Source of the DNA: an uncultured Pseudomonadota bacterium
GTDB taxonomy: Bacteria; Pseudomonadota; Gammaproteobacteria; Ga0077536
Direction of reading: 5' to 3'
Assembly: GCA_902597385.1 (NCBI GenBank)
Contig: CACJXQ010000014.1
Span: 1-39,639 of the forward strand
Length of the DNA stretch: 39,639 bases
In this document: positions 1 to 9,664 of the stretch, one piece after another
Layout: each line of letters starts with the position of its first letter
Position numbering within the stretch: position 1 is the stretch's first letter
Position numbers and translations under genes: made by a program
Notes under the pieces: generated by a model
Databases searched by the model: none
The model's input: the letters and a program-made list of their open reading frames with translations, nothing else
What the model was told of the DNA's origin: nothing

Positions 1-1079
1 CCCAAGAGTTTGTTACCGAGTTAACTTTTCAGGCAGTATCTGGACAGGATGTCTTTACATCTCTTTTCGTTGGAGAAGCCGATTCTGGCATGGGCCACAT
101 TGAATTAGCCAGATGGGCAGATGCTATAATTGTTGCGCCAGCATCAGCTGACTTTATTTCTCAGATAGCCACTGGACAGGCGAAAGACCTAGCGTCCACT
201 ATTTGCCTTGCTTCAACTTCTCCGATTCTTTTAGCACCGGCTATGAATCAGCAGATGTGGAAAAATATGGCTACTCAAGCAAACATAAAGAAGTTAAAAC
301 AACGGGGCTTTTTTTTCAACGGACCCTCGAGTGGTGAACAAGCTTGTGGGGAGGTTGGTCCTGGCCGACTTGCGGAACCTGAAACTTTTGTGGCTGTCGT
401 TAGTGACATGTTTAAGACAAATGATCTGAGCGGGTCCAAAATATTAATTACAGCTGGTCCTACTCAAGAGCCGATAGATCCGGTGAGGTACATAGGCAAT
501 AGGAGTTCAGGACTTATGGGTTATTGTCTCGCCTCAGTAGCTGCAGAGATGAGCGCGATAGTAACCTTAGTTTCTGGTCCTACTGCGCTGCCAGCACCAA
601 AGGGAGTAAGCCTAATAGCGGTCAACACTGCACGGCAGATGTTCGACGCGACTTTAAGAGAGTTGGATTCTAAACAAGATATTTTCATAGGTGCAGCCGC
701 CGTGGCAGATTATACCCCCGTAAAACCTGCGATGAAAAAGATCAAAAAGGCCAAAGACACAATAACTTTAGAGATGAGGAAAAATCCAGATATTTTGGCG
801 GCTGTGTCACAACATCCCAAAAGGCCGTTCACAGTTGGATTTGCAGCTGAAACAGAAGATTTAGAACAAAACGCATTGAATAAAATGAAGAAAAAAGAAC
901 TCAATATGATTGCTGCAAATTTGGTGGGCTTGTCTGATCAAGGATTTGGGAGCTCAAAAAATGAACTATTTGTTTTCTACAAAAGATCGAAAAGTCATAT
1001 ACCGAGAGCAGAAAAGCCTCAGGTAGCAAGGTCTCTGCTAAATCTAATTGCAAAGAATTATAAGGCCTCAAAACATTAG
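1..1079 (+). CDS. coaBC: Bifunctional CoaBC (phosphopantothenoylcysteine decarboxylase / phosphopantothenate-cysteine ligase), 5' truncated
   Basis: Catalyses two consecutive steps of coenzyme A synthesis: CoaB joins cysteine to 4'-phosphopantothenate and CoaC decarboxylates the product. The frame is open from base 3, and the codons before the first ATG (base 90) already read as CoaC sequence (FVTELTFQAVSG), so the true start lies outside the window. Visible family motifs are MGHIELARWAD, the substrate-binding PAMNQQMW, the CoaC active-site cysteine in ACGEVGPGR, and the CoaB half with ITAGPTQEPIDPVRYIGNRS, AAAVADYTP, a lysine-rich KKIKK segment and NPDIL. It is followed 38 bp later by algC in the same direction. 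In Pseudomonas, as I recall, dut sits between these two genes; it is absent here. Confidence 0.96.
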   Translation, partial: QEFVTELTFQAVSGQDVFTSLFVGEADSGMGHIELARWADAIIVAPASADFISQIATGQAKDLASTICLASTSPILLAPAMNQQMWKNMATQANIKKLKQRGFFFNGPSSGEQACGEVGPGRLAEPETFVAVVSDMFKTNDLSGSKILITAGPTQEPIDPVRYIGNRSSGLMGYCLASVAAEMSAIVTLVSGPTALPAPKGVSLIAVNTARQMFDATLRELDSKQDIFIGAAAVADYTPVKPAMKKIKKAKDTITLEMRKNPDILAAVSQHPKRPFTVGFAAETEDLEQNALNKMKKKELNMIAANLVGLSDQGFGSSKNELFVFYKRSKSHIPRAEKPQVARSLLNLIAKNYKASKH

Positions 1080-1117
1080 AGAGGGGATGCTTTTTATAAA
1101 AAGAAATTGGATTAAAA

Positions 1118-2560
1118 ATGTCTGAAATAAAAAAAGAAGTAAAATGGATTGAACCCGATGAATCTTCTCTCAATCAATTCTGTCAAAAATGTCCTAAACA
1201 TATTTTTAGAGCCTATGACATCAGAGGGAAAACCGTATCAGATCTCACTATGGATAATGTTTATCTTATTGGGAGAGCAATAGGCGCGGAGGCGGTCTCT
1301 AAAGGATTGTTGAAAATAGCTATTGGTCGAGATTGCCGGGCGACTAGTGAAGGGCTTTCTAAAAGTTTAATTGCCGGCCTGTTGCGGTCGGGGGTTGACG
1401 TCGTTGATGTAGGAATGGTGCCAACTCCCGTGCTTTATTTTGCTACCAGCCAACAAAAGATTTGGAACGGGGTGATGGTTACGGGGAGCCATAACCCAAA
1501 AGAATACAATGGTCTAAAAATAATGTTAAACGGCCAGAGTTTGTCAGGGCCAGAGATATCAAGTCTCTTTGAGAGAGTAAGAGATAAACGATTTTCAAAG
1601 GGTGAAGGTAGTTTGTCATCTTTCTATGTTGATGATGAGTACTTAAATGAGGTTGAAAGACGTTCATTCTTGCATGAAAAGAAACTTAAGATAGTGATAG
1701 ATGCCGGAAACGGCATGGCTGGGATTCTGGCGCCTAAAATATTAAAAAAATTAGGGCATCACGTAATAGAGATGCTTTGTAATATTGACGGAGATTTTCC
1801 TAATCATCATCCCGACCCTTCGCAACCGAAAAATTTGGAAGGCCTTAAAAAAATGGTCGCGCTCAACAAGGCCGATTTTGGGCTTGCCTTTGATGGCGAT
1901 GCGGATAGGCTAGGTGTGGTTGATAGTTCTGGTAAGATTATTTGGCCTGATCGTCTGCTTATTATTTTCGTGAGGGACCTTTTGTCAAGAGAGACAGGCG
2001 CGAAAGTAGTGTTTGATGTTAAATGTTCCAGAGTCTTGAAGGAAGAAGTAGAAAAACGGGGTGGAGTGGCAATTATTTCCAAGACGGGCCATTCCTTTAT
2101 AAAAAAAACAATGTTGGATTTTGGGGCAAGTTTAGGTGGAGAGATGAGTGGGCATTTTTTTCTAAAAGAGCGGTGGTATGGCTTCGATGATGCTATTTAT
2201 TCTGCTGTCCGATTAGTAGAAATACTATCAAGATCGGAAAACTCTGTTTCCGAGGTCTTTTCTTCCGTCTTATCAGGGGTGAGTACACCGGAGATAAATA
2301 TCAGTCTAGAGGAAGGCGAGCCGCAAAAAATCATAGAAAAAATTCGGGATACGCAGTTCATAGAAGGTGCTGAAATATCTTTAGTAGATGGGTTTCGGGT
2401 TGATTTTTTGAATTCTTGGGGCCTAGTGCGGGCCTCTAACACTACTCCCAGTCTTGTTTTTCGATTTGAGGGGGATAATGAAGAAGCTCTAGAATTGGTA
2501 AAATCAAAATTCCGAGATATCCTCTCTTCGATAGATTCATCGATATCGCTACCGTTCTAA
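1118..2560 (+). CDS. algC: Phosphomannomutase/phosphoglucomutase (AlgC family)
   Basis: Alpha-D-phosphohexomutase of the cytoplasm, interconverting hexose 6- and 1-phosphates to feed LPS and exopolysaccharide precursor synthesis. All four family signatures are present: the phosphoserine loop TGSHNP (Ser about 124), the Mg-binding loop DGDADR (259-264), the sugar-specificity loop GEMSGH (341-346) and the C-terminal phosphate-binding RASNTTP (about 438-444). At 480 aa it is slightly longer than the roughly 460 aa of Pseudomonas AlgC; the excess is an N-terminal stretch of about 30 residues before the FRAYDIRG motif. No strong ribosome-binding site precedes the ATG. It lies in a coaBC-algC-argB run with short gaps, so co-transcription is likely. 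Whether mannose or glucose phosphate is preferred cannot be read from the sequence. Confidence 0.94.
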   Translation: MSEIKKEVKWIEPDESSLNQFCQKCPKHIFRAYDIRGKTVSDLTMDNVYLIGRAIGAEAVSKGLLKIAIGRDCRATSEGLSKSLIAGLLRSGVDVVDVGMVPTPVLYFATSQQKIWNGVMVTGSHNPKEYNGLKIMLNGQSLSGPEISSLFERVRDKRFSKGEGSLSSFYVDDEYLNEVERRSFLHEKKLKIVIDAGNGMAGILAPKILKKLGHHVIEMLCNIDGDFPNHHPDPSQPKNLEGLKKMVALNKADFGLAFDGDADRLGVVDSSGKIIWPDRLLIIFVRDLLSRETGAKVVFDVKCSRVLKEEVEKRGGVAIISKTGHSFIKKTMLDFGASLGGEMSGHFFLKERWYGFDDAIYSAVRLVEILSRSENSVSEVFSSVLSGVSTPEINISLEEGEPQKIIEKIRDTQFIEGAEISLVDGFRVDFLNSWGLVRASNTTPSLVFRFEGDNEEALELVKSKFRDILSSIDSSISLPF

Positions 2561-2588
2561 TAGAATCTAGAAGGAAAACTTATTTTAA

Positions 2589-3485
<897 letters not shown>

Positions 3486-3490
3486 ATTTT

Positions 3491-4114
3491 TTATTTTCCT
3501 GGTTTTACCAGCTTGTTAAATCGATCAATATCTTTCGCAAATTGAAGAGAAATGTCGTCTCTCTCAATTTCCTTAATTTTAATAAATTGTTGGCTTTCTC
3601 TTATTTGATGTCGTATCAGTTGGGCATTTTCGTCTAAATCGCTATTATCAGGGATGGCCTCCTTTTCATTAGCATCAATTCGAAGCTGAACTCTTTGTAG
3701 GTTCTCTTCTAGTTTCATAATTCTGGATTCTAATAGAATTATTTCTTTGTCAATCTGCTCTACTTTCCTATTTCTCGCCAAAATCAAATCTTCAGTAGAG
3801 GAAAAAGTTTTCAAAAGAGCTTGGTCTGCTTTTCGAGATTCCTCGGCCTTGATCGAAGCCTCTTTTTCCTTTCGAATGGTCTCAAGGGATTTGGCCGCCT
3901 CTTCCTCTCCTATTATAACTCCGCCTCGGCTAATTTTTACTGATGCTCCCTGAGAGTATTTCGGAGGTATTTTATTACCACATTCCCTTACGCCGTCTTC
4001 ATTGGTCCAGCACTTTATATTTGCTCCTGCATCGTTTGAGAAGCAGCAGATTGAGAAAATAAATGCCGCCAAAAGTTGGCCTTGATTCGATCTACTCACT
4101 AACTTTATTTCCAT
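3491..4114 (-). CDS. DUF4124-like secreted protein with coiled coil
   Basis: Function unknown. From the ATG at 4114 it encodes a short basic N-terminus, a hydrophobic signal segment (LLAAFIFSICCF) and a probable cleavage site near NDAGA. The mature N-terminus reads IKCWTNEDGVRECGNKIPP, which resembles the DUF4124 pattern (aromatic/Trp, acidic-Asn-Gly, then a proline-rich end). The rest is rich in Glu, Lys and Arg with heptad-like spacing, predicted coiled coil (roughly residues 55-190). The reading frame stays open upstream to 4144 inside pyrE, but a start at 4114 (23 nt overlap with pyrE) or the GTG at 4099 (8 nt overlap, GGAAAT upstream) is more plausible. It follows pyrE directly and is probably co-transcribed. 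Its role is likely in the periplasm; no catalytic motif is visible. Confidence 0.75.
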   Translation of the reverse strand: MEIKLVSRSNQGQLLAAFIFSICCFSNDAGANIKCWTNEDGVRECGNKIPPKYSQGASVKISRGGVIIGEEEAAKSLETIRKEKEASIKAEESRKADQALLKTFSSTEDLILARNRKVEQIDKEIILLESRIMKLEENLQRVQLRIDANEKEAIPDNSDLDENAQLIRHQIRESQQFIKIKEIERDDISLQFAKDIDRFNKLVKPGK

Positions 4115-4745
4115 AGGCGATGTGATACGTTTGGAGTGCATCAATTTCAGGTAAAAAGTTTCCGATTCCTCGAAGATAGTGCACTATATCATCAAAACTA
4201 ACAATACTTTCCACTTTGAGATTTAATGAGCGCTGAGTTTCTTCTACAGCAGTTTCTGACCCTAATCCTTTCTCCTGGCGATCAAGGGTTATTACTACGG
4301 CGACGGGCCAAGCTCTTTCACCTTCTATGATTTTGACCGATTCTCGCACAGAGGTTCCGGCTGAGATGACATCGTCAATAATTAGCACATTGCCTTTTAG
4401 CTCCTGGCCAACAATCATGCCTTTTTCCCCATGCTTTTTTTCTTCCTTTCTGTTGAAGCAAAACCCAATGTCGCGGTTGTAGAGATCTGAGTAGCAAACC
4501 GATATAGCACTGACCAGAGGAATTCCCTTATAGGCAGGACCAAAAAGCATATCAAACTCTAGGCTTCTATCCTTAATACAAATAGAGTAGGCTCGAGCGA
4601 GTTTTGCTAAGGACGCTCCAGAAGAGAAAGCACCCGTGTTGAAGAAATAGGGGCTAACTCTACCAGATTTCAATGTGAATTCACCGAATTTAAGGGCTCC
4701 TGATTCGATAGCAAAACCTAGGAAGTCTGCTTTATATTCTTCCAT
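4092..4745 (-). CDS. pyrE: Orotate phosphoribosyltransferase
   Basis: Transfers the phosphoribosyl group of PRPP to orotate, giving OMP in pyrimidine synthesis. The 217 aa length is typical of the gammaproteobacterial homodimer. Motifs: FGEFTLKSGRVSPYFFN near the N-terminus, FGPAYKGIPL (about 68-77), the flexible catalytic loop with FNRKEEKKHGE (about 97-107), and the PRPP-binding signature VLIIDDVISAGTSVRES (120-136). The gene is divergent from the exonuclease III-family gene at 4835, an arrangement I recall for pyrE-crc in Pseudomonas. Its 3' end overlaps the start of the DUF4124-like gene. A perfect -10 hexamer lies about 40 nt upstream (see the separate entry). Confidence 0.96.
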   Translation of the reverse strand: MEEYKADFLGFAIESGALKFGEFTLKSGRVSPYFFNTGAFSSGASLAKLARAYSICIKDRSLEFDMLFGPAYKGIPLVSAISVCYSDLYNRDIGFCFNRKEEKKHGEKGMIVGQELKGNVLIIDDVISAGTSVRESVKIIEGERAWPVAVVITLDRQEKGLGSETAVEETQRSLNLKVESIVSFDDIVHYLRGIGNFLPEIDALQTYHIAYGNKVSE

Positions 4746-4789
4746 ATTTTAGTTTCCAATTTTTCTTCAGCTGTATAAGATGTCTCCTT

Positions 4790-4795
4790 ATTATA
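4790..4795 (-). promoter_or_regulatory. Candidate -10 element for pyrE
   Basis: Read on the minus strand this is TATAAT, a perfect sigma70 -10 hexamer, 45-50 nt upstream of the pyrE start. The sequence 17 nt further upstream (TTATTA) matches the -35 consensus at only three positions, so the assignment rests mainly on the -10 and on its position in the divergent intergenic region. Confidence 0.4.
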
Positions 4796-4834
4796 TCTAA
4801 CAAAGCAACCGTTAATAAGGCTTTATAAAATATA

Positions 4835-5614
4835 GTGAAAATTATTTCTTTAAATCTGAATGGCATCCGTGCAGCTTTCAAAAAGGGGTTCCTAAAATGG
4901 CTATCTCGTCAAAAGGCTGATGTGGTTTGTCTTCAAGAAACCAAGGCGCAGGTTTGTGATCTATCGGACGAAATTTTGAATCCTCCAAACTGGTACAGTT
5001 ACTTTTCCGATGCTCAGAAAAAGGGCTACAGTGGTGTTGCCATATATTCACGTATCAGGCCGCAATTTGTTGAATATAGTTTTGGTTTTAAAGAGGCAGA
5101 CGATGAAGGTAGATTTTTGCTCGCTAATTTTGGTGCTCTTTCACTAGTTTCTGTTTATTTTCCCTCAGGCTCTTCGGGAGAAGTTAGACAGTCAGCAAAA
5201 TTCAGATTTTTGAAAAAATTTGGGGCGTGGCTTTCAAAATGTAAGAAAAATAAGGTGTCTTTAGTAGTTTGTGGCGATTGGAATATTGCCCACAAAAAAG
5301 AAGATTTAAAAAATTGGCGCTCCAACCAAAAAAACTCTGGCTTCTTACCTGAAGAGAGAGCCTGGTTGGATTGGGCCTTAGAAAAATGTGGTTTAAGTGA
5401 CGCCTTTCGACTAGTTAACTCTCGTACAGATGAGTTCACGTGGTGGTCTAATAGAGGAAGAGCCTGGGAGAACAATGTTGGATGGAGAATCGACTATCAA
5501 ATGGTAACAAAAGATCTCGCAGATTTAGTAGAGAAGGCGACTATTTACAGGAAATCGCGATTTTCTGATCATGCCCCACTAACCATTACTTATAAATATT
5601 CTTTAAGAGATTGA
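4835..5614 (+). CDS. xth: Exonuclease III-family endonuclease/exonuclease/phosphatase protein at the crc locus
   Basis: Member of the EEP nuclease fold, next to and divergent from pyrE, exactly where Pseudomonas has the catabolite-repression protein Crc. Unlike Crc as I remember it, which lost catalytic residues, this 259 aa protein keeps them all: Glu35 in LQETKA, Tyr108 in VYFPSG, Asp148 and Asn150 in CGDWNIAH, Asp220 in RIDYQ, and Asp245-His246 in SDHAPL. Features shared with Crc include the PSGxSG loop, the KNWR segment after the catalytic Asp and FLPEERAWLD. The start is a GTG, chosen because the family begins MKIIS directly there; no strong ribosome-binding site is visible. A functional AP endonuclease/3'-5' exonuclease is likely. 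A second family member, more like standard ExoIII, is at 35056-35826. Confidence 0.85.
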   Translation: MKIISLNLNGIRAAFKKGFLKWLSRQKADVVCLQETKAQVCDLSDEILNPPNWYSYFSDAQKKGYSGVAIYSRIRPQFVEYSFGFKEADDEGRFLLANFGALSLVSVYFPSGSSGEVRQSAKFRFLKKFGAWLSKCKKNKVSLVVCGDWNIAHKKEDLKNWRSNQKNSGFLPEERAWLDWALEKCGLSDAFRLVNSRTDEFTWWSNRGRAWENNVGWRIDYQMVTKDLADLVEKATIYRKSRFSDHAPLTITYKYSLRD

Positions 5615-5640
5615 AGTCCTAGTTTTTTAAAAATCGAATT

Positions 5641-6249
5641 CTAAGTGGCTAAGCAGGTCCGATAGATAGCGATCTCGCCAAACAGGTTGGGCATTAATTC
5701 GATAATTTTAAAGGGTCTATGCTGAGCGTCTAATATAGCTCTTTCGCTAATTGTAATATTTAGAGTATTGCAAAGCTCCTCAAAATCTTTAATGCTGCAG
5801 ATGTGAATATTCGGTGTCTCGTGCCAACTGTCAGGTAGTTGTCGAGTGATCGGCATTTTGCCTAGCATGAATTGTAATCTGCATCGCCAATGCCCGACAT
5901 TCGGAAAAGTTACTATTCCCTGTTTTCCAATCCTCAGAATCTCCTTGATTACTGAATGAGGTGATCGCAGCGCCTGAATAGTTTGTGTCATTACCACAAA
6001 ATCAAAGGAGCTTTCTTCAAATTCGCTCAATCCTTCGTCGAGATTTGCTTGGATGACATTAACGCCTTTCTGGATACACTTTACGATGTTTTCTGGGTCT
6101 ATCTCTATACCGTAGCCAGTTACAGATTTTTCTTTGTTTAATGCTGCTAAAAATCCCCCATCTCCACATCCCAGATCTAAAACTCTCGCCCCGTCCGTAA
6201 TCCACTCGGAGATCAGTTGATGTTCAGCTCTAAGTTCAGCTATCTTCAT
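5641..6249 (-). CDS. metW: MetW family SAM-dependent methyltransferase-like protein
   Basis: MetW is the conserved partner of MetX in proteobacteria that make methionine from acylated homoserine, and is required with it for methionine synthesis in some species. This 202 aa protein has the class I methyltransferase signature [10 protein letters not shown] (25-34), then the MetW-typical [21 protein letters not shown], and [16 protein letters not shown]. Later family blocks are [21 protein letters not shown] and [20 protein letters not shown]. Its ATG overlaps the metX stop by 4 nt (6246-6249), implying translational coupling. The exact biochemical role is unsettled in the family. It ends the yggS-proC-yggT-metX-metW run. 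Confidence 0.94.
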   Translation of the reverse strand: MKIAELRAEHQLISEWITDGARVLDLGCGDGGFLAALNKEKSVTGYGIEIDPENIVKCIQKGVNVIQANLDEGLSEFEESSFDFVVMTQTIQALRSPHSVIKEILRIGKQGIVTFPNVGHWRCRLQFMLGKMPITRQLPDSWHETPNIHICSIKDFEELCNTLNITISERAILDAQHRPFKIIELMPNLFGEIAIYRTCLAT

Positions 6250-7388
6250 TTAGATGTATTTACCTGTTCAGCGTAAGCGCCAATAATTCGATGATATTGC
6301 GGTATCGGTAATAGAAAAGAATCATGGCCTAATTCTGATTCAATTTGGCAGTAGTTAACATCAAGGTCATTCTCCAACAAAGCCCTGACAATTTCCTTTG
6401 ACCGGCTAGGAGAAAACCGCCAGTCGCTTGAAAATGATACTACTAGGAAGTGAGAGTTACATTTACCCAGAGCCTTAGTCAGATCGCCGCCATAAGAAGC
6501 GGCTGGATCAAAATAGTCTAGAGTTTTGGTCATTAGTAGATATGTGTTTGCGTCAAATCTTCCGACGAATGATTCTCCTTGATGTCGCAAATAAGACTCG
6601 ATTTCAAATTCGACATCGAAGCCAAAGTCAATTTTCCCTTTTCTTAGGTCCCTACCGAATTTTGTGTGTAGTATGTCATCGGATAGATATGTAAGGTGCC
6701 CTATCATTCTTGCAACTTTTAGGCCTCTCTCTGGCACTACGTTTTTCTCGTAAAAATGGCCCCCATGAAACTCTGGATCCGAGCGAATCGCCTGGCGCGC
6801 AATTTCATTAAATGCTATGTTTTGTGTTGATAATCGTGGTGCTGCCGCTATCACAATGGCATGCCGTACTTGGTTAGGATAATCTATTGTCCACTGTAGT
6901 ACTTGCATGCCTCCTAAGCTTCCTCCCATAACAATGGCCCATTTCTCGATTCCAAGTTCTCTGGCCAAACTCTCTTGGCTTTCAACCCAATCTCTTACTG
7001 TAACTATTGGAAAGTCTGGACCATAGGGCCGGGAAGTTTCAGGATTAATTGAAAGAGGCCCGGTGGATCCTCCGCATCCTCCAAGATTATTGGGACAGAC
7101 AACAAAGAACTTATTTGTATCGATAGGCTTCCCCGGCCCTATCATATTGTCCCACCAACCGGCTTTTTTATCTGTTTCCATATATTTTCCGGCGGCGTGC
7201 TGATCTCCTGTCAGGGCGTGACAAACAAGCACCGCATTGTCACGACTATTATTCAAGTTGCCGTATGTTTCATAGCAAATCTCATAGTTTTCTAGGGTAA
7301 CTCCACAATCAAGTTTGAGGGTCCCTTTGAAGAACTGTTTTGATGTTTTGACTATTCCGACATCGTTATCTATGTATTTGCGGTGCAT
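6246..7388 (-). CDS. metX: Homoserine O-acyltransferase (MetX family)
   Basis: Alpha/beta-hydrolase-fold enzyme that acylates L-homoserine from an acyl-CoA, the first committed step of methionine synthesis. The nucleophile elbow GGSLGGMQ places the catalytic Ser at 157; the partner Asp is in SSDWRFSP and the His in GHDSFLLP near the C-terminus. Conserved N-terminal blocks are [19 protein letters not shown] and [12 protein letters not shown]. The 380 aa length is normal. In gammaproteobacteria that carry MetW, MetX enzymes often use succinyl-CoA rather than acetyl-CoA; the sequence alone does not let me decide. The start at 7388 fits the family N-terminus (DNDVGIVK after a few residues), but no ribosome-binding site precedes it. 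Translationally coupled to metW. Confidence 0.94.
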   Translation of the reverse strand: MHRKYIDNDVGIVKTSKQFFKGTLKLDCGVTLENYEICYETYGNLNNSRDNAVLVCHALTGDQHAAGKYMETDKKAGWWDNMIGPGKPIDTNKFFVVCPNNLGGCGGSTGPLSINPETSRPYGPDFPIVTVRDWVESQESLARELGIEKWAIVMGGSLGGMQVLQWTIDYPNQVRHAIVIAAAPRLSTQNIAFNEIARQAIRSDPEFHGGHFYEKNVVPERGLKVARMIGHLTYLSDDILHTKFGRDLRKGKIDFGFDVEFEIESYLRHQGESFVGRFDANTYLLMTKTLDYFDPAASYGGDLTKALGKCNSHFLVVSFSSDWRFSPSRSKEIVRALLENDLDVNYCQIESELGHDSFLLPIPQYHRIIGAYAEQVNTSK

Positions 7389-7451
7389 AAAAAAGTAAAT
7401 AGGAAATTTTCTTAGTCCTTTTCTCTAAAAGGTTTTGATTTAATGTCCTGG

Positions 7452-8027
7452 TTAAAAAGAGAAACGTCCAAAATCTCTTAAAGGTATTATAACTAGCATT
7501 ATAATTAATTGAAGCAGGATAATTGCTAACATGGGTGAGAAATCTAGTCCGCCAAGTGAGGGCAATAACCGACGAGCCCGGGACAGTAAGGGCAGACTTA
7601 TAGACTTGATCAGGTCTAAAAGGGGGTTGTATCCGCCATGAGAAAGCCAAGATATTAACACGTAGCCAAGTATTGAGAAGGTGAAAAGATTGACCATTTT
7701 ATGCAGTGTGTTGGCTAGTCCTATCAAAATAGTGCCACCTAAATTAATATTTGATTTGTAGAGTAAGGCGGCTAAGACTATATGTAGAAGTTGGAAACTA
7801 AAAGCAATTAAAAAAGCTGCGAAGTCGTACTTTTTTGAAGATGGAAGTAATCGCCGTAATAGGTTTAGAGGTGGGTCAGTCATGCGCACGATTGCTTGAG
7901 ACACTGGATTAAAGAAATCGACATTTAACATTTGAAGAATAAATCTGCATAGAAGAATATAAGTACAAAAAGCTGTCAGTGTACTGAGGAGAAATATTAG
8001 AGCATTGGTTAGGTAAGTATCAGACAT
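7452..8027 (-). CDS. yggT: YggT family integral membrane protein
   Basis: Small inner-membrane protein with two tandem YGGT modules. Hydrophobic segments are visible at about residues 8-30, 66-90, 94-125 and 160-183. The family motif, aromatic-Cys followed by LLCRFILQM, occurs in the first half, and VLISWLSHGG with PLLDLIKSISLPLLSRARRLLP in the second. Function in Gram-negatives is not established; homologues have been linked to osmotic stress and, in Gram-positives and chloroplasts, to division and cytochrome assembly. It starts 7 bp after the proC stop, and the proC-yggT pairing is widely conserved, supporting an operon. Confidence 0.92.
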   Translation of the reverse strand: MSDTYLTNALIFLLSTLTAFCTYILLCRFILQMLNVDFFNPVSQAIVRMTDPPLNLLRRLLPSSKKYDFAAFLIAFSFQLLHIVLAALLYKSNINLGGTILIGLANTLHKMVNLFTFSILGYVLISWLSHGGYNPLLDLIKSISLPLLSRARRLLPSLGGLDFSPMLAIILLQLIIMLVIIPLRDFGRFSF

Positions 8028-8034
8028 TTAGGCT

Positions 8035-8835
8035 TCATTGTTTTGAAAGGTATTTTGCTTGGTTCTTGGCTTCCATTATTGCCTCTAGGAGTAAGGAGTA
8101 TAGATTGTTTGTTTCTAGGTAGGCTAGTGCTTTTTCCGTAGTTCCGCCCGGAGAGGTAACCTTTTCTCTCAAAGTTTTTGCTGAATCAGAGGAGTTTTCA
8201 AGCAGGAGGGCCGAGCCATAGAATGTCTGCAAAGAGAGCTCGCGAGCCAACTTTTTTTCTAGTCCAATTTGTATGGCGGCGTTTTCAATCAATTCTGCGA
8301 AGAGAAAAAAATATGCTGGCCCACTACCAGATATTGCCGTCACTGCGTCGAGATTTTCCTCACTTTCTATCCAACGTACGATTCCAACCGCTCCGAACAA
8401 TTCTTCAACCATCTTTTTTTGATCTTCATTCACATTAGCGTTGGACTTAACAACGGTTGCCCCTTTGCCAATCAGGGCTGGTGTGTTCGGCATAGATCGA
8501 ACAATAGGTTTGTTTAGTCCGAGCAGCTCTTCCAACGTGGATATCTTAATTCCAGCAGCTACAGAAATGAGGAGGCTTTCATCTTCCGTATTGAAGCTGG
8601 TCAAGGCTTCATGAACTAAATTGGGCTTTACGGCCAATATCGTAACGTTAGCATCACAACCGGAGCTTTTAAGATTCGTGAAGGTTTTTAATTCGTAGAG
8701 AGATTCACACTCTTTTCTTGCCTTGGGGTTTGGATCGATTACCTTTATATCTCTATTGTTAACGCCTTTGGAAATTAGGCCACCTATCAACGCTTTTGCC
8801 ATATTTCCACCGCCTATAAAACGATACCTTGTCAT
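8035..8835 (-). CDS. proC: Pyrroline-5-carboxylate reductase
   Basis: Reduces 1-pyrroline-5-carboxylate to proline with NAD(P)H, the last step of proline synthesis. The Rossmann motif GGGNMAKALIGGL lies at about residues 8-20. Other family blocks are VRSMPNTPALIGKGATV, AISGSGPAYFFLFAE and the C-terminal TSPGGTTEKALAYLE. At 266 aa the length is standard. Its ATG overlaps the yggS stop by 4 nt (8832-8835), the common yggS-proC arrangement. Confidence 0.96.
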   Translation of the reverse strand: MTRYRFIGGGNMAKALIGGLISKGVNNRDIKVIDPNPKARKECESLYELKTFTNLKSSGCDANVTILAVKPNLVHEALTSFNTEDESLLISVAAGIKISTLEELLGLNKPIVRSMPNTPALIGKGATVVKSNANVNEDQKKMVEELFGAVGIVRWIESEENLDAVTAISGSGPAYFFLFAELIENAAIQIGLEKKLARELSLQTFYGSALLLENSSDSAKTLREKVTSPGGTTEKALAYLETNNLYSLLLEAIMEAKNQAKYLSKQ

Positions 8836-9527
8836 AAATTTACTCCATGTCCCTGAACTCTCGGTCCAAATATTGTTGTGCCCAAGCGGATCATTGTTGT
8901 ACCTGCTGCGATCGCCGCTTCATAATCGCTGCTGGTTCCCATTGACAGGGTATCCATGTGTTTGATTGACTTTGTTAAGTTTATCACTTTTAGATACTTC
9001 GCTCGGGCCTCGTCAAACGAGTCTGTTTTGGGCGGAAAATACATGACGCCTCTAAGACGGAGATTTTCGAGTTTCAGGATTTCCTTCGAAAATTCTGTAA
9101 GTTCGTCAGACTGTATTCCGCTTTTGCTCTCCCCAGGCAGGTTTATTTGTATCAAAACGTTCAGTTGAGGCATATCCTTTCGTCTTTGCTCATTGAGGCG
9201 GCGAGCAATTTTCAGACGCTCGAGACTGTGTACCCAACTAAAATTATTGGCAATGTAAGCGGTCTTATTAGATTGTATAGCCCCAATAAAATGCCATTCG
9301 ATTTCTAGGTCTCCGAGCTCACTTTGTTTATCTTTGGCTTCTTGGAGGTAGTTTTCGCCGAATTTCCGTACCCCAAGTGTATAGGCTTTTCTAATGTAGA
9401 TGGCTGATTGGCCCTTACTAACCGCTATAAGGGCAACCTCTTCCTTGGTTCGTCGATATTTACTTTGTAAAGCCCCAATATTTTTTTGAAGGTGTTTTAA
9501 ATTACGGTCTATCGATTCATAACTCAT
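8832..9527 (-). CDS. yggS: Pyridoxal phosphate homeostasis protein (YggS/PROSC family)
   Basis: Single-domain PLP-binding protein of alanine-racemase fold type III that buffers pyridoxal phosphate and influences amino-acid and keto-acid pools; it is not thought to be an enzyme. The PLP-binding lysine is Lys38 in ALIAVSKGQS. Later motifs are FGENYLQEAKDK, EWHFIGAIQSNK, VLIQINLPGESKSG, LRGVMYFPP, LSMGTSSDYEAAIAAGTTMIRLGTTIFG (phosphate-binding end). First gene of the minus-strand yggS-proC-yggT-metX-metW run; the 137 bp upstream separate it from the divergent pilT. Confidence 0.95.
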   Translation of the reverse strand: MSYESIDRNLKHLQKNIGALQSKYRRTKEEVALIAVSKGQSAIYIRKAYTLGVRKFGENYLQEAKDKQSELGDLEIEWHFIGAIQSNKTAYIANNFSWVHSLERLKIARRLNEQRRKDMPQLNVLIQINLPGESKSGIQSDELTEFSKEILKLENLRLRGVMYFPPKTDSFDEARAKYLKVINLTKSIKHMDTLSMGTSSDYEAAIAAGTTMIRLGTTIFGPRVQGHGVNL

Positions 9528-9664
9528 AGGTTTTTGCTTTTCATCAGGTTGGTAAGAAAGGGTATACCTTGTTAAAGTGGATACAGCCTATTATGTAAAC
9601 GTTAGACTTGGAAGTATAGAGTGCTCGAGCACAAGAATCATTGAAACTACGACTAGGAGAGGCG

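Noticed and set aside
7417-7432. Perfect 6 bp hairpin (CCTTTT / AAAAGG, 4 nt loop) between yggT and metX
   Set aside because: A/T-rich and weak, with no following T-run on the minus strand, where the genes lie; not a credible terminator or riboswitch.
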